A DNA stretch of 64,000 nucleotides from positions 2,976,001 to 3,040,000 of the forward strand of contig BSBN01000242.1 in NCBI GenBank assembly GCA_027924645.1. The letters are read 5' to 3'. Made by a program: the position numbers and the translations under genes. The notes beneath the pieces are model-generated. The model did no database searches and was not told where the DNA came from. It was given only the letters and a program-made list of their open reading frames with translations. Source of the DNA: Cunninghamia lanceolata. Taxonomy: Eukaryota > Streptophyta > Pinopsida > Cupressales > Cupressaceae. The first letter of the stretch is position 1; each line of letters begins with the position of its first letter. This document shows, piece after piece, positions 1 through 11,900 of this stretch.

Positions 1-879
1 ATTCGTGTCAGGCATTTGTGGCCATGGGCTAGCATAAACTGGGCCAAAAACCTCCCAAGAAAGAAATGATCATGGAGATGGAAACCCGTTGGAACTCTTG
101 GGTCTATGACTTATACCAAGGCCCGCATCGTGTCCTGATTCTGAACTGTAAACATACATTGAATCTGAACAAAAACATCATTGGTGTCGTATGGGCAATT
201 GTAACCATAAATTGGTGCGAAGGCCATGGGGAGACATGGGAGTTTGAGGCTAACTGTAACCATCAATGTAGAAATGGAAGAACCATGGAGTTTTACAAAC
301 TCAGGTTGAGAAGGAAATAATTTCAACATTAAATACATAGTCCCATCCGAGTGTGTCTACTAAACCAAATGATGAATGTATGCCTCTGATTCAAAATTCT
401 AAATTTGTCAGAAGTGCTTATTCAGTGAACTCGCTTGAAGATAGGACAATACCACATGTGCGGGAGGGGCAATCTCTTATTCAATTGCCTTGGTGTTGGC
501 ACGAAGGAGTAGAGATAGTAAATGTAGAGTTTACATGTGCCACTTACTAGAAAAACCAATAGGAGACACGAGTGCTATTTGGAAAGAAAGAATTAAGTCT
601 AGGATGGCACTAGTGAGGACACCAGCTAGACTGGGCCAGAAAGGCCATGGTCCAATAGGTTGAGTTTTAGGGGTTGGTGAAGGCATTGCCTCCATGTGCC
701 CTAGATAACATATCTTGGATGGTGAGTTTCTAAGTTAGGAGGGTGGTCCCTTATTTCTTGAAAGGGCCAGGGTCAAGGGTATTAGAGTAGCCAGTCCCGA
801 CGGAATTTCTATTGCTTTTGATTTTGAAAGTGGAGTTTGAGCCTGTGGCTTACTGGTTGTAGTAGCCTGGAAGCATGTC

Positions 880-1645
880 ACTTTAGGTTATGGTCCAACT
901 TTAGGAGAGCAAGGAGTCAGATCTTCAGGACCCTTAAAGGAAAGAGAGTTGGCAGGAGGTCCTGTTATAGGAGGAGGTGGCAAAAGAGGAGGGTGCACAT
1001 CTAAATTGGATGGGGGATGGGTCAGACCATCTTGACTAGGTGGAGAAGTGCCCCAATCTGACTTAAGCATATGGAGGTCCATCTTGGTGTTATTCTAGGG
1101 ATAGTTATCGCCAACATGTCTACAACTGCCACAAGAGAGGTAGAAGAATTTGTATTCCTCAACCTCAAGGGATTAAACCCATGTCTTTTGACCAGAGCAT
1201 AGAGTGATCTCTAAAGGAAATCTTTGGATAGCTGTAACTTGGATGAACACATATAAGTATGAGTCCTAGTCCAACCTTTCTAGGTCCATGTTGATCAGAG
1301 TGCCTAAGGAGCGACCAATCTTCCTTAAGCAGCTCTTAGGCCAAAATTCAAGAGGCAAATTGTAGAGTTAGAGCCATTTGAGTCCATCATATGGCTCATA
1401 GGTGATTGGGTTAAAAAGAGGAGATCATTGGTGAATGTAGAGTGGAATATCACCCAAACTCTAGGATTTATCTTTAATGATTGAGTCTTTGTCTGCTTCA
1501 GACAGAAAGATAGCATTGAAAAACCCTTTCAGAAGGAATTTTAGAATGCAAGGGGAGCCCCAGGAAGTTTTGACCCAATCTTGAATTTGGCTTCTGCTTA
1601 ATTTCGCTGCCATGAAGCAGCAAATCACAACAGTCTTTCTAAGCA
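880..1645 (-). pseudogene. LINE (L1-type) ORF1 remnant: DUF4283-like and zinc-knuckle region
   Basis: Read on the minus strand, the stretch gives broken frames resembling the nucleic-acid-binding ORF1 protein of plant L1-type LINEs. Around 1,390-1,280 a block reads LYNLPLEFWPKSCLRKIG, the pattern found after the DUF4283 domain. Near 1,140-1,110 a decayed Cys-rich segment (CGSC, then a GHVGDN-like stretch) sits where a CCHC zinc knuckle is expected, and a Pro-rich tail follows (about 1,080-890). Frames shift several times and stops interrupt them, so this is a fossil. No endonuclease or reverse transcriptase could be recognised next to it. The family call rests on motif pattern only; copy number and exact ends are unknown. 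Confidence 0.5.
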
Positions 1646-1778
1646 TATCTATTTCTTCTTTGCATTATTGTGATAATGAGTGGGTGCAGGCGGCTACCTC
1701 TATCCTGAAATCCGACAGAGCCCCTAAAGATAATTCCTAACTAATTTATAAAATTTGTTTGTAACAACCTCCATTGTT

Positions 1779-1980
1779 GATGTAGTAAAGGGCAACCCCC
1801 CGAGGTTTGACCCTAGGTTGTTGGCACTACAAGAAAGAAGCCCCACCATTTCACCATAGGATCTCCCCTTTTTAAGGTCCCTCAATTATTGATTTGTAGT
1901 AGAGCAATCCCGCAAGGTTTGAACCTTGGTTGTTCACACTACAGGCAAGAAGCCCCACCATTTCACCAAAGGGTCTCCCC
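1779..1980 (-). repeat. Tandem pair of tRNA-derived SINE-like units
   Basis: Two related units of about 90 bp (1,779-1,868 and 1,891-1,980) lie in direct repeat. On the minus strand each holds a tRNA-like A-box region (TGGTGAAATGGTGGGGCTT) followed by a B-box-like stretch (GGTTCAAACC in the second unit, diverged in the first). This is the internal RNA polymerase III promoter layout of tRNA genes and tRNA-derived SINEs. No cloverleaf can be folded convincingly, so these are SINE-head fossils rather than functional tRNAs. Confidence 0.5.
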
Positions 1981-2739
1981 TCATTCTGTGTATTGTTATT
2001 ATTATCTAAAATATATAAGTTATTATATGTACAGATCATAACAAGTGGCATTAGAGCATCAATTTGGGCAAAGAGAAAAGACTTTAATTATTTTTTCCAA
2101 GAAAATATCTATCATGCAGAAGGTAGTTCTCACATAAGCATCTAATTAAATAAAACTTGGAGTCATTAGAAAGAGAATTTCATGAGCTTCACAAAAGTCG
2201 TCATCATAAAGATTTGGAGCAATATCAAGAGAGATATGGCTAGGTTAACCCTGCAAATCTAATTTCTGACAAATATTTTCAAAAATGAATTATGGCAAAA
2301 AATAAATTAACTTCAAAGGCTTTGTTCTCCTCTTGCAATAGTCCAATTTTGGCAATTATGTTGTTAGAAAAGAGATTTTCAAGATCTTTCCAAGAAGTAG
2401 TCATAATAAGGATTTTGAGTAGCACTAAGGGTGTTGGTAACCCTCCAAAGTTGACCTTTGGAATAAAAATTTCAAGGTTTTTCAAGGCACAACCCTAGGA
2501 AAACATTCATATCATGCAATCCAAGTAAGCAAACTGAAAAATATTCTTGGTAACTGCAATGCTTAGATCTAACTTCATGATATTTCAGATTTATGGTAGA
2601 TAAGATGATTAATTGGAAATAAGTTTTATTGAAATCCTAAATTTCATGAAGAACTCTAAATTTGGTATGAAGGATGATATTGATACTAGAGATTCACAGT
2701 TCCAATTTAAACAAAACCATTCTCAAACTTTTCTTTGGC

Positions 2740-3330
2740 AAGTTAGCTTTTATCAATAAGTTGATGGTGAAGTAACCAAATGGTATGTGGATCTATGACA
2801 AGGAGGGGGGTGAGAATGACGAAGAAGAAAAGGAGAAAATAATAATGATAATGGTAGTGAAGATAATGAATAAGAGGATGAGGATAAGGAAGAGGAATAT
2901 GAAGAAGAGGTGGAGGATAAAAGTTCAAGTAATTTAGCTCCAAAGAAAAAAGTTTCAATATATAAATTTCAAGGATGAATTCAAAAGAAAGTGATCATTA
3001 TATCTATAAAAGATGACAACAAATATAACTTCATCCACATTAACTTGGCTAAACAATTACAAGTGCAAGAAAAGTATATCAAGGAGACTCTTATAGATAG
3101 TAAATATGTCCAAGTTTGTGAAGATTTGTAGCTCAATGTGGAAAAATATGTCTTGCATTCATATTTTTATGCTTTGAATATGAATCGGTTGGATATTGTT
3201 ATTGGATATCCTTGGTTAGAGATTTTAGGGGTAGTCAATATTAATGTATAAGAGAAGTTCATGAAACTTTGATATAGGAGGAAAAAGATAACTTTGTAGG
3301 ATATTACACATAATGTGGACCAAAGAAGGT
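2740..3330 (+). pseudogene. Ty3/Gypsy gag-protease remnant
   Basis: An acidic Glu/Asp-rich stretch (about 2,805-2,940) is followed by a degenerate retropepsin region. Around 3,025-3,080 the plus strand reads DDNKYNFIHINLAKQLQ, corresponding to the family's DSGSTHNFI followed by an A-K-x-L motif, with the active-site DSG lost. About 150 nt later MNRLDIVIGYPWLEILG matches the conserved V-L-G-x-x-W-L segment of Gypsy proteases. Several stop codons interrupt the frame. No reverse transcriptase follows directly; the next recognisable Gypsy piece (6,652-8,011) is on the other strand and belongs to a separate insertion. Confidence 0.55.
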
Positions 3331-3596
3331 CAAAGTAGAACAAGTAGATGAATTTGAAGAATAGTATAAAGAAGAATAAAAAAGAACGAGGAAAATGAAG
3401 AAAAGGAACAAGAGAAAATGACTTTTTCTACTCTAGAAGCAAAAGAAACAAGTGGCCAAAAAGGTTGAAAAATCAAAGATATCAAAGATTGTTCCAGAGT
3501 TAAACACAAAAATGGACTAAGGGTGTGGCGTATGAATGTGCACATGATCATGAGAGGGAAAAATCATGGAGGCAAGGTACTAGGCATCAAGGAAGC

Positions 3597-3728
3597 TCTA
3601 AGTATGGACACACATAGAGTCAAAGAAACAATCACAACGGGTACACATGGAATCAGAAGAACAATCACCACGGGTACACATGGAATCAAAGGAGCAATCA
3701 TTATAGATATACATCAAATCAAAGGAGT
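3597..3728 (+). repeat. 33-bp minisatellite, about four units
   Basis: Four direct units of 33 bp with the core ACGGGTACACATGGAATCA lie inside an open frame at 3,523-3,765. Since 33 is a multiple of three, the translation shows an 11-residue repeat (TTGTHGIRRTI, TTGTHGIKGAI). It follows the Gypsy protease remnant directly. Nothing indicates that the frame is expressed. Confidence 0.7.
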
Positions 3729-4439
3729 AACAAACATCAAATTACTAGCATCAAAGAAGAAATGATTATGCATTGAACAAAAGATGAGTTACTATGGAGG
3801 TGAATGGAATCAGGGTGGCACAAAAAAATATGTAACAAGGATTGGAGATAGGTATGATCAAGCAAAACTATGCAATAAGATCACGTTTGGGTGGTTTGAT
3901 GATAAATCATAGCATTACATGCATAATGATTTGCAGAAGACTCACTATTTCATTACTTCTCATGTTTTGGGGGCAACACATGATGTCAAGGAAGGATGGA
4001 ATGTTATGTACTTAGGCATATGATATTGCGAGGGTGATGGGGATGCCAACATGTGACACACATTCCTTTAGTTAGTTACATTGGATCATATGAATAATTT
4101 GTGTAATTAATTATATTCGGTAATGTGTTGGCCTAAATGTTGGGATTAGTGGTTTACCCCTCCATTATGTTATTAGGTCTTATACAAAAGGTGAATATCA
4201 TTGTAAGGGATATGTAAAGAGTGTTGTATGTGTTTGAGATCTCGTGTTGGAGATATAACATGGAGTGACTTCTTTCATAAGGGGTATTATACGGTGTCAA
4301 CTAGCCTAAGGATTTATTCCATTTCTAAATATATTGGTTATTTGGGATACTAACCAAAAAACATCTATCATGCCATGTGATCTCTATTCTTATTCATGTT
4401 AGTGCTATTATCTCACTTATTTCTATTGTTATAAGTGTG

Positions 4440-4513
4440 GATCATGTCAGGTCCCAAAATAGCTTATCCTAATCCCTAGAACATTCTTCAATCTTCAAGG
4501 CTTGAGATGTCAT

Positions 4514-4548
<35 letters not shown>

Positions 4549-5300
4549 GGTTCATCAATAGGACAAGGATGATTAAGGGTCAACTGGTTGGGAATGGGTA
4601 ATCTCCCCTTGATTTCTGGCTCAACTAAGCCAAGGAGGGTGTTCCTAGAGGTATCTGTTAACAAGGATTAATAACAATGGAAGAAGTTTTCAAAGTCATA
4701 TCATTGCAGCAATACCCAACTGCTATCCTAATCCCTAAATATAGTCACTAGATTAAGACAAGATTGCTACAATAAAACCTCTATTTAAGCTGATGAAAAG
4801 CACTTCCTACAATAATGGAAGGTGCTGGTATGAATATTTGGTTTGCTAAAATTGGCACTTTGAAGATTCACTGATAATATTTCCTAGTTTCAACACAAAA
4901 CCACAACTATGCATACAGTAGTAACTATTTATCTCACACTTAATAAGTTTGTTTTAGTTTTTAAAAGAGGTGTGGGTGATCAGACATTTTAGACCGGTGC
5001 CTAGTAGGATGGGCTACAGAGTCCACAGTTCAGTAGAGGATAAGATAAAATAGAAATGAAACATGCACTTTCTGGATACCAGATGTAGAAAAAGAATAAC
5101 CAATAAAGAATATACATAGTAATCTTGTATCAAAATGCAACCATTCATCTACAACCATAGAAGAGATCATCACATAGCATGTAATGTTTTAAGAATATGT
5201 CATATTCATCTGATCAATGGTTACAGTCATACCACGAAGTGTGGTAAGAGGAAACCCTGGCTAAAACTTAGGATTTCCTTGAAAAATTAAATGAGAAGAA
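4440..5300 (+). repeat. Interspersed repeat family A, copy 1
   Basis: This stretch and 18,840-19,640 share the same ordered blocks in diverged form: a CCCAAAATA start, a segment ending in TGTCATCAA, a block with GACCGGTGCCTA followed by GGGCxACAGAGT, and a block near the end with ACATTCATGCCATxAAxxxTGG. Order and strand are the same, so they are two old copies of one dispersed element, possibly an LTR or non-coding retroelement. No coding domain was recognised. Confidence 0.5.
4517..4545. repeat. (AG)n microsatellite
   Basis: A perfect AG dinucleotide run of about 14 units lies inside the first copy of repeat family A. Confidence 0.95.
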
Positions 5301-5399
5301 GGAGAAGTTCATACACTGACTCTTGAAATCAATACAAAACCTTTCATAACCTTTATCTACCATGCTAGAGAACCGAAACCTTTTGTTCTTTGAAACCCT

Positions 5400-6650
5400 A
5401 GAGAGCTCTACACTTTTTTTCTTGAAGAAATGCCAAAAGAGAAACCCTTAGAATGAATTTTGATTTTACCTTTATAGCCTTCACAATCTAGACCTGAGGG
5501 TGAAATAAGTGGGAAAACCTCCAACAACCCCACCAACTGCAATAAAAACATCAATTTCAAATACCCATTTCGCATTAATGGTGATCCTAGAAGTTGTTGG
5601 CATGTTTTCCCACATTTTTTGGATGTTTTTGGACAACAGAGAGAGTACGGAAAGAAAGTCATGCCCCAACAAATTGGGCTTTGGGGGTTGGGCCTCCACC
5701 ATACACCATGCATTTTGAAGAGGAAGAAAATAATCAACTGATCCCAAAATACTTAGAACAAACTTTGAAAATCATCGGGGGTTGGGCCTCAGACCTTCTT
5801 CCTTCCACCTTCCAAAAGAAAGAAGGAAGAAAAGAAACTTCTTGCTCACTACCTTCCATAACACTTAGAAGAACACGAGCTCGCCAAACTTTAGCCGTCA
5901 GGCCTTCTGCTTGCCTTCTTCCAAAAGGAAAGAGGAAGAGAAAACCCCCCAATTGCCGAGTCCCATAATGCTTAGAAACACTGGAACTCGTCGAGCTTCG
6001 GCAATCGGACCTTCTATCTACCACTTACAAATTGAAGGAGGAAAATGAACCTCTCGACCTCCGGCGCCTGAAACACTTAGACACTTTTGAAACTTTGGTG
6101 GCCTTCAGGGAATGGGCCTTCTCCCTAAACGCATGCCCTGAAGAAGATGAAAGTCTGCAAGCTTGACCTTCGATGCTTGAAATACTTAAGCAATTTTGCA
6201 AAGAACCAATGCAGATTTTAGAGCCAATAGAGATGGCATGATGGAAGGCAGGAACCTAAAACCCTGAAACCCCAAAAAGGTAGAAAATACAAGGAAAAGG
6301 CTTAGAATTTTTGACTTATCCATTTTTTGGGGTTTCTTCTTGCATTAGAAAGGGAACAAGGTAGGACTCATGATGAATTTGGAAAGATTAACATGTTTGG
6401 GAAACTTGGCAAGATTTTGTAAATACTTGACTTGAAAACATGGGTCCCAATAGTGGCTCTAGTTGGGGATGTGTACTAAGAAGTGGCACAATGAGAATCC
6501 AGATCTCCGAGCAGACCAAAAAACACCAAAAAAATGACACACAAGAACTGAAACAAAACACCATCACGATCAACAATGGTCAAGACTGCTTGAAGTCAAA
6601 AATAATAGATATAACAAGACTTCATCACAAAATTTTGAAAGATCATAATA
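5400..6650. other. No gene recognised; repeated GGCCTTC/CTTAGA blocks
   Basis: The stretch is locally richer in GC than its surroundings and shows loosely repeated blocks, such as GGGTTGGGCCTC twice and variants of xxGCTTGAxxxACTTAGA. Open frames of up to about 124 codons exist on both strands but overlap one another and have no recognisable domain. It is probably the continuation of repeat family A or an eroded retroelement. Confidence 0.3.
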
Positions 6651-6651
6651 C

Positions 6652-8011
6652 TTATGAGAAGTAGAGTTTTAAATGTTGTCCATGAATGTGCAGCTCCATG
6701 AGATCTCCTTCTAGAGTCATCAAATGGTAGATGTTAAGCTTAAATTTCTTAGCCACTTCATATGACCCAAGCCACAATGGATCAAATTTACCATGTTTCC
6801 TTTTATCCTCAAATTTTGCATTCCAAATGAGGACCAAGTCACCAATCTAAACATCTCTTGACATAGTATTCTTATTCAACAAATACTTCATTTTCTACTT
6901 ATGATTCAATTTTTTTTATCATGTGCAGCTTTTCTTTGTTCCTCTAACTCAATTAACTGCATTATCCTCTGCGACATTGCATCATATTGATATTCTTATG
7001 TGTCTTGTAGTAACTAATGGACTAGCAGTTCCATGCTGATGGGCATCTTCACCACTATTCCATACACCAGTTCAAATGGGCTTCTACTTATGGATCCTTT
7101 GAAAGTTATCTTGTGAGTCCATAAAGCATATTTCAAACTACCATTCCATCTTCTCTTATTCTGATCCAATGTTCTTCTTATGATCTTCATTAGACTTCTA
7201 TTGCTTGATTTAGCTTGTCCATTACTTTGGGGGTGATAGGGGGACGAATGCACAAGGATTATACAAAACTTAGAACACATGTTCAACATTTCTTGAGACC
7301 TGAAACACATTGCATTATCTACCAAAATCCTAGCTGGCACTCCAAACCTGGTTATTATATTGTTGATCATGAAATCAATGACCACCTTGGAAGTTGCATT
7401 GCGAGTGGGGACTGCCTCTACCCACTTGGTAAAGTAGTCAGTGGCCACAAGGATCCATTCAAACCCATTGCTGGATTTTTCTTGTATCTCTCCAATGAAG
7501 TCAATTCCTCACTACTGGAAAGGTGCATCAACTATGAGGGGTAGAAGGGGTAGTGCTCCAGCAAACTTCAACTTACTAGAAAACCGTTGGCAAGCATCAC
7601 ACTTTCTTATCTTCTGTGCTACATCCTTGAATAAAGTTGGCCACCAATACCCAGCTCTAATGATCTTATAAGCAGTGGTCTTAGCTTTGAAATGTCCTCC
7701 ACAAATGTCATGGTGACACTCATTGATTACTACTTCAGCTTGTTCTTGTTCCAAACACTTGAGCAATATACCCTCGTGATTTTTCCACATAAGCTCATTT
7801 TGGAATAGTACATACCTTTGAGAGATCTCAGTTTGAGAGTCATTTTCTGATTCTCATCCATACATGGTGGAAAATTCATATTTTCAAGATAGAATATGAC
7901 ATCCTTATACCATGCATTGTCAATCAATCTGCAATGAGAAGGAGTATCTTCTACAACCATTTCATTTACCTTTGCTGCCTTAAGATTCGAATTAGCCATC
8001 AACTTAGCCAA
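6652..8011 (-). pseudogene. Ty3/Gypsy integrase remnant with C-terminal domain
   Basis: In minus-strand order the stretch gives an RNase H-integrase linker (8,011-7,730), an integrase zinc finger (7,790-7,512, with HHDICGGHF and later CDACQR, the H-H-C-C pattern), the integrase core (7,448-7,014) and a C-terminal segment (6,837-6,652, with KFDPLWLGSYEV and HGQHLKLYF, typical of plant Gypsy elements). In the core the first catalytic Asp (MATDYFTKWVEA) and the second (ILVDNAMCF) are present. The catalytic Glu expected in NGQAE is Lys (NGQAKSSNR, codon at 7,209-7,211). Frames are broken between segments and no complete reverse transcriptase or LTR was found, so it is a truncated copy. Confidence 0.88.
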
Positions 8012-8177
8012 GCCTTGGCCTCTAACTTAAGCTGCACCTCGCAAGTTGGTACTTGAGAAGGGGCACTGCCTTGAGGAGTCAAGCCCCGACTTGAACCTGT
8101 GCCAACTACAGCTCCAAAAGTTAAGTAAAAATGCCCGAGGCATTTTATTTAACTTCAGCACTTCATCATGTTTTCTG

Positions 8178-9379
8178 GTATTTGAATCAAACTGTGACGC
8201 TTTTACTACTTGATCTCATACTTTTTAGACATTTATTTTTCCATTTTTAATATACAGCTTTAATGTTCAAAAAGATTCATTCATGCTTGTATCCTAAATT
8301 GGTTAGCAGGTCTAGTCGGTTGGGCTACATCACACCCAGCAAGTTATATGTTACTTTTTTAATTTTCCCAGTTGCAACGCTTTATCACGACTTCTCTGGC
8401 ATTTTAACAAGGGGCTCTGTTATGATACCTTCAAACTAAAAACAGCTGCATCCTAAACTTGTCAGTCGTCACTGCATCCTAAACTTGACCTTGCAGTAGG
8501 TAATTTTTTGATTTGATTATTTTCTTTTGCTTAGCTACCATGACAAAGGGGTTTCTTTTATGTCAAATTCACTGGGATGTGCATCCGACCTCATCTGTTG
8601 GGGTATGAGGCACTCATGAAGTTGGATGGGGTATTTTATCTAATTTTTATTTAAACACTTTGTCCCATCTCTTGGGATTTGAATAAGGTATTCTATTTTA
8701 AAATCCCCAATCCTTTTATTGGTTGAGCTCATCCCAATTAACCTTTTTTTCTTTACAGTTTGCAGGCTTGATTTCACAAAAGAATTGAACTATATAATGA
8801 AAAATGAAATTCAGCAGTGTTGATATTTGGTTAAAATGGATTCATCTCAAACCATAAAGAGTCAAATCTTAAGTTTATCTTGTGGTAAGTATTTGCTAAC
8901 TTTTGATTTGGGAAGTTTCCCTTACAGGGTAACATTCAATTTAGATGCCATATCTCTCTTAGGTTAAAATCATTTGGATGCATGCCACAATGTGCAAATT
9001 GGATGTGGTAGATACTTTATCCAATTTCAACATTTTATCATGTCTCCTGGATTTGAACCAGGGGCTCTATGCCAAAAGCCTTGACGCTTTTACGATTGAG
9101 CTCATCCCACTCGACAAGCTTGCAGGGATACGTTACAAAAAACTTTTGCCATGTCCATTATTTAATAAGTGTTCATTGCAAATCATAAATAGCTGCATCA
9201 AATTTGTCTTGCAGTGAATATTTTTTTTCTGATTTGATAAAATTTGTTGTTGTGGTATTACCACAACTGGCAAAATGAATGTGGTATTTTAGTCATTTTG
9301 AACACTCTATTGTGTCTCCTGGGGATTTGAACCTGGAGCTCGATTCTGGAAGCTCAGATGCTTTTACCACTTGAGCTCA
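8178..9379 (-). repeat. Recurring tRNA-like A-box/B-box blocks (SINE-like)
   Basis: At least four related blocks (about 8,178-8,220, 8,672-8,740, 9,049-9,104 and 9,323-9,379) carry, on the minus strand, an A-box-like TGAGCTCAAxxGGTAAAAGC and a B-box GGTTCAAATCC. The B box is perfect at 9,049-9,059 and 9,323-9,333. Each is preceded on the plus strand by a similar AACACTxTxTCxTGTCTCxTGG stretch. The spacing of the two boxes resembles a tRNA gene, but stems are not conserved. I read them as old tRNA-derived SINE heads or a composite repeat containing one. Confidence 0.5.
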
Positions 9380-11900
9380 TTCCAATGGGCAGTCTTATGG
9401 TAGTCAGTTATTTCAAATTTGAAGGTTTTTTGCAGCAATTCTTGATAAGTTTGAAAATTCAGTGACACCATATTTAAAAATGAAATATCAGGCAAGCTTG
9501 ATCTGTTTTAAAGATGTTCCCATCAAACTATAACAACTGATGTCCTTAATTTGTCTCATGAGAAACGAAATTGCAGTATTTCAAGGTTTTTGAAGGAAAT
9601 TGCAGTATTTTTTGATTACATGCAAAAATTTTGTTCTTCTCTAGTGATATTTAGAAAGGAAAAATTCAGACATGTTGACTTTTTTTTCAAATTACAAATA
9701 GTGGGATCCTGAATTTGTCTACAATAAATGATAAATTTCAAGGTCTTTTGAAGGGAATTGCAAAATTTTTTGATAAGATGCAATTCTTTTTGCCTTGTTT
9801 ATTGGTGTGAATTTCTTTTTTATCAAACCATAAACACTAGGGTAATGAATTTTTGTCCATAGTAAACGATGAATTTCAAGGTAGTATGAAGGGCATTTCA
9901 GTGAATTTTGATAAGATGCAAAAATTTTAGCCGCTTGCAAGTAATGTCTAAAAATTGAAATTCAGACATGATTCTTAATCAACTACAAATATCAGCATCC
10001 TAAAATTGACCTGTGGTAAGTGATAATTTTTAAGACCTTTTGATGGGGAATTAAGTGATTTTTTATGCGATGGAAAACAATTACCCACCTCATTAGGTGT
10101 TAAAAGGACAAATTTGAGACATTCTTGGTTTTTTGTTTGAATGTTCATCTTATACTACAAATACTGACTTCCTAAATATGTGTGACTTAAATGATAAATT
10201 GAAGGTTTTTTAAAGGGAAATGAAGTAATTTATTTATAAGATGGAGAAATTTCAACTATCTTATGCCATAAAGACTGTTCCTAAATCTGTGTGACCGTGA
10301 ATGATAAATTGAGGTTTTTTGAAGGGAGATACAGGTAATTTTTTGATATTATGCAAAAATATAAGGCATGCCCGTGGTTCTAAAATGAGAATTCAGAGAT
10401 GTAACTCATTTTGTAAAATGATCATCTCGGGCTATAAACAATGGGTTTCCAGATTTCTTGCAGGTTAAAGATATATCTGAAGGTTTTTCAAGGGGATTGA
10501 CTGTAAATTTTTGATAATGTGCAAAAGATTCAGCCACCTTCATGAGTTATTTACAAAATAAAATTAGATGTTGACCTTCTATTAAAATGGTCACCTCAGA
10601 CTACAAACACCAACTCTTTAAATTTGTCTCAAGGTAAATAATAAATTTTGAGGGAGCTGCAATATTTCTGAAAAGATACATTTTTTTTTGCAATGGCCAT
10701 TGTTAATTTAAATTTACAGAGAAAATTCAAACATGTTGGCCATTTATTAAAGTCTCATACTTGGACTGTAAACATGGCTTTTTAGATTTATCTCATGGAA
10801 AATGACAAAATTTCGAGGTTTTCCCAAGGAGTTATGTCATTATTTAGAAAAGATTCAAAAATCTCAATGTCAAATCAGACATTGATCTTTTGTAGAGTGT
10901 TCATCTTGAACTCTAAATGCTGACCTTGTAGATTGTTGTCACAACTCAATAATTTGAAATTTGAATTTTAAAGAAAACTAAATGACAGAAAAATATATTC
11001 ATTTAAAAATAACAATGGACTACAATTGATGTCCATTTTCTCCATTTGCAAGCTCATTTCCACAAGCATTGATTGACAAATTAAAAAAAAAGGGAGAGGG
11101 CAATAAATTAAGAAGACTTGACTCCAAGTCTATCAGAGTAATTATTGGATTAGATATTGAAAAATCGATTTAAGTAATAATTCCTATATTTTGACAATTG
11201 ACCACCATGTTCCTATAAATTGAACCTTTCATTAAGTTCTTGATACAATTGTTACATGGATGATTTATGCTAGTGATCCTTCTTTAAACTAAGGTATTTC
11301 CTTGAAATCAAGTGAACCATGTTAATAATGATTCCTATCCTCTTCAGCCCGTTAGGCTGTTATGTTTATGTATTCCGGATTGGATAGAGCATTGGTCCGT
11401 TTGACCTACTAGGCCTTTTGGCCACTGTTTGTTCTACCCGAATCAGGTAGCGATAAGGTCCGTTTGACTTGGTTCCGTATGAACCTATTTGCCCAAAGGA
11501 TAGAAGAGCCCAGGTTAGCTTAAGAATGTTCCGTTTTGAACATATGGCCTGTTTTGGCCGAAGTTTTTCCTGAGTACTCAATAGAAGTCTTGATATATCT
11601 CTAAGAACTTGTTAGTATAGTAAAATTTTTTAAAATTCGAGTTTGGATCAAGCGGGTCCTTACAATTGTCTCATTTTAAATGAGAAAGTTTGAGGTATTT
11701 TTAAAGGCATTTGCACTAATTATGTGACAATATATGAAAATTTCAGCCACCTTCGTTGATGTATAAAAGAGAAATTCAATTGTCTAATTTTTATTTAAAT
11801 ATTGATATCGGACTGTGAATACTGGCTATCTATATTTGTCTCATGGTAGATAATAAATTTTCAATTTTTAAAAGGGACTTGCAGTAGTTTAAGATGAGCT
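8450..11900. repeat. Degenerate array of about 155-bp repeats
   Basis: About fourteen diverged units recur, each with ordered blocks resembling CCTAAATTTGTCTCATGG, TAAATGATAAATTTCAAGG, a TTTTGAAGGGAATTGCAGT block, TTTTTGATAAGATGCAAAA, and AAATTCAGACATGTTGAC. The TTGTCTC-type block starts near 9,547, 9,710, 9,850, 10,002, 10,172, 10,274, 10,452, 10,617, 10,782 and 10,932, then 11,667 and 11,837 beyond a break. Spacing is mostly 140-180 bp. The first units (8,450-9,400) are mixed with the tRNA-like blocks. This is an old satellite-like array. Confidence 0.65.
11340..11650. other. GC-richer segment interrupting the 155-bp array
   Basis: The local composition changes to richer GC with repeated GGTCCGTTTGAC and GGCCxxTTTGGCC-like motifs, and the repeat blocks resume at about 11,660. 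It is probably a separate insertion. No TSD or coding domain was recognised. Confidence 0.35.

Noticed and set aside
2743..2958. Minus-strand frame rich in His/Pro/Tyr (71 codons).
   Set aside because: It is the shadow of the Glu/Asp-rich plus-strand Gypsy segment and has no features of its own.
5594..5968. Plus-strand frame of 124 codons.
   Set aside because: It overlaps equally long minus-strand frames in a locally GC-rich repeat with no domain; the basic composition comes from purine-rich repeats.
9049..9104. Functional tRNA gene on the minus strand.
   Set aside because: A and B boxes are good, but acceptor and anticodon stems do not pair, so it is a tRNA-derived repeat at most.
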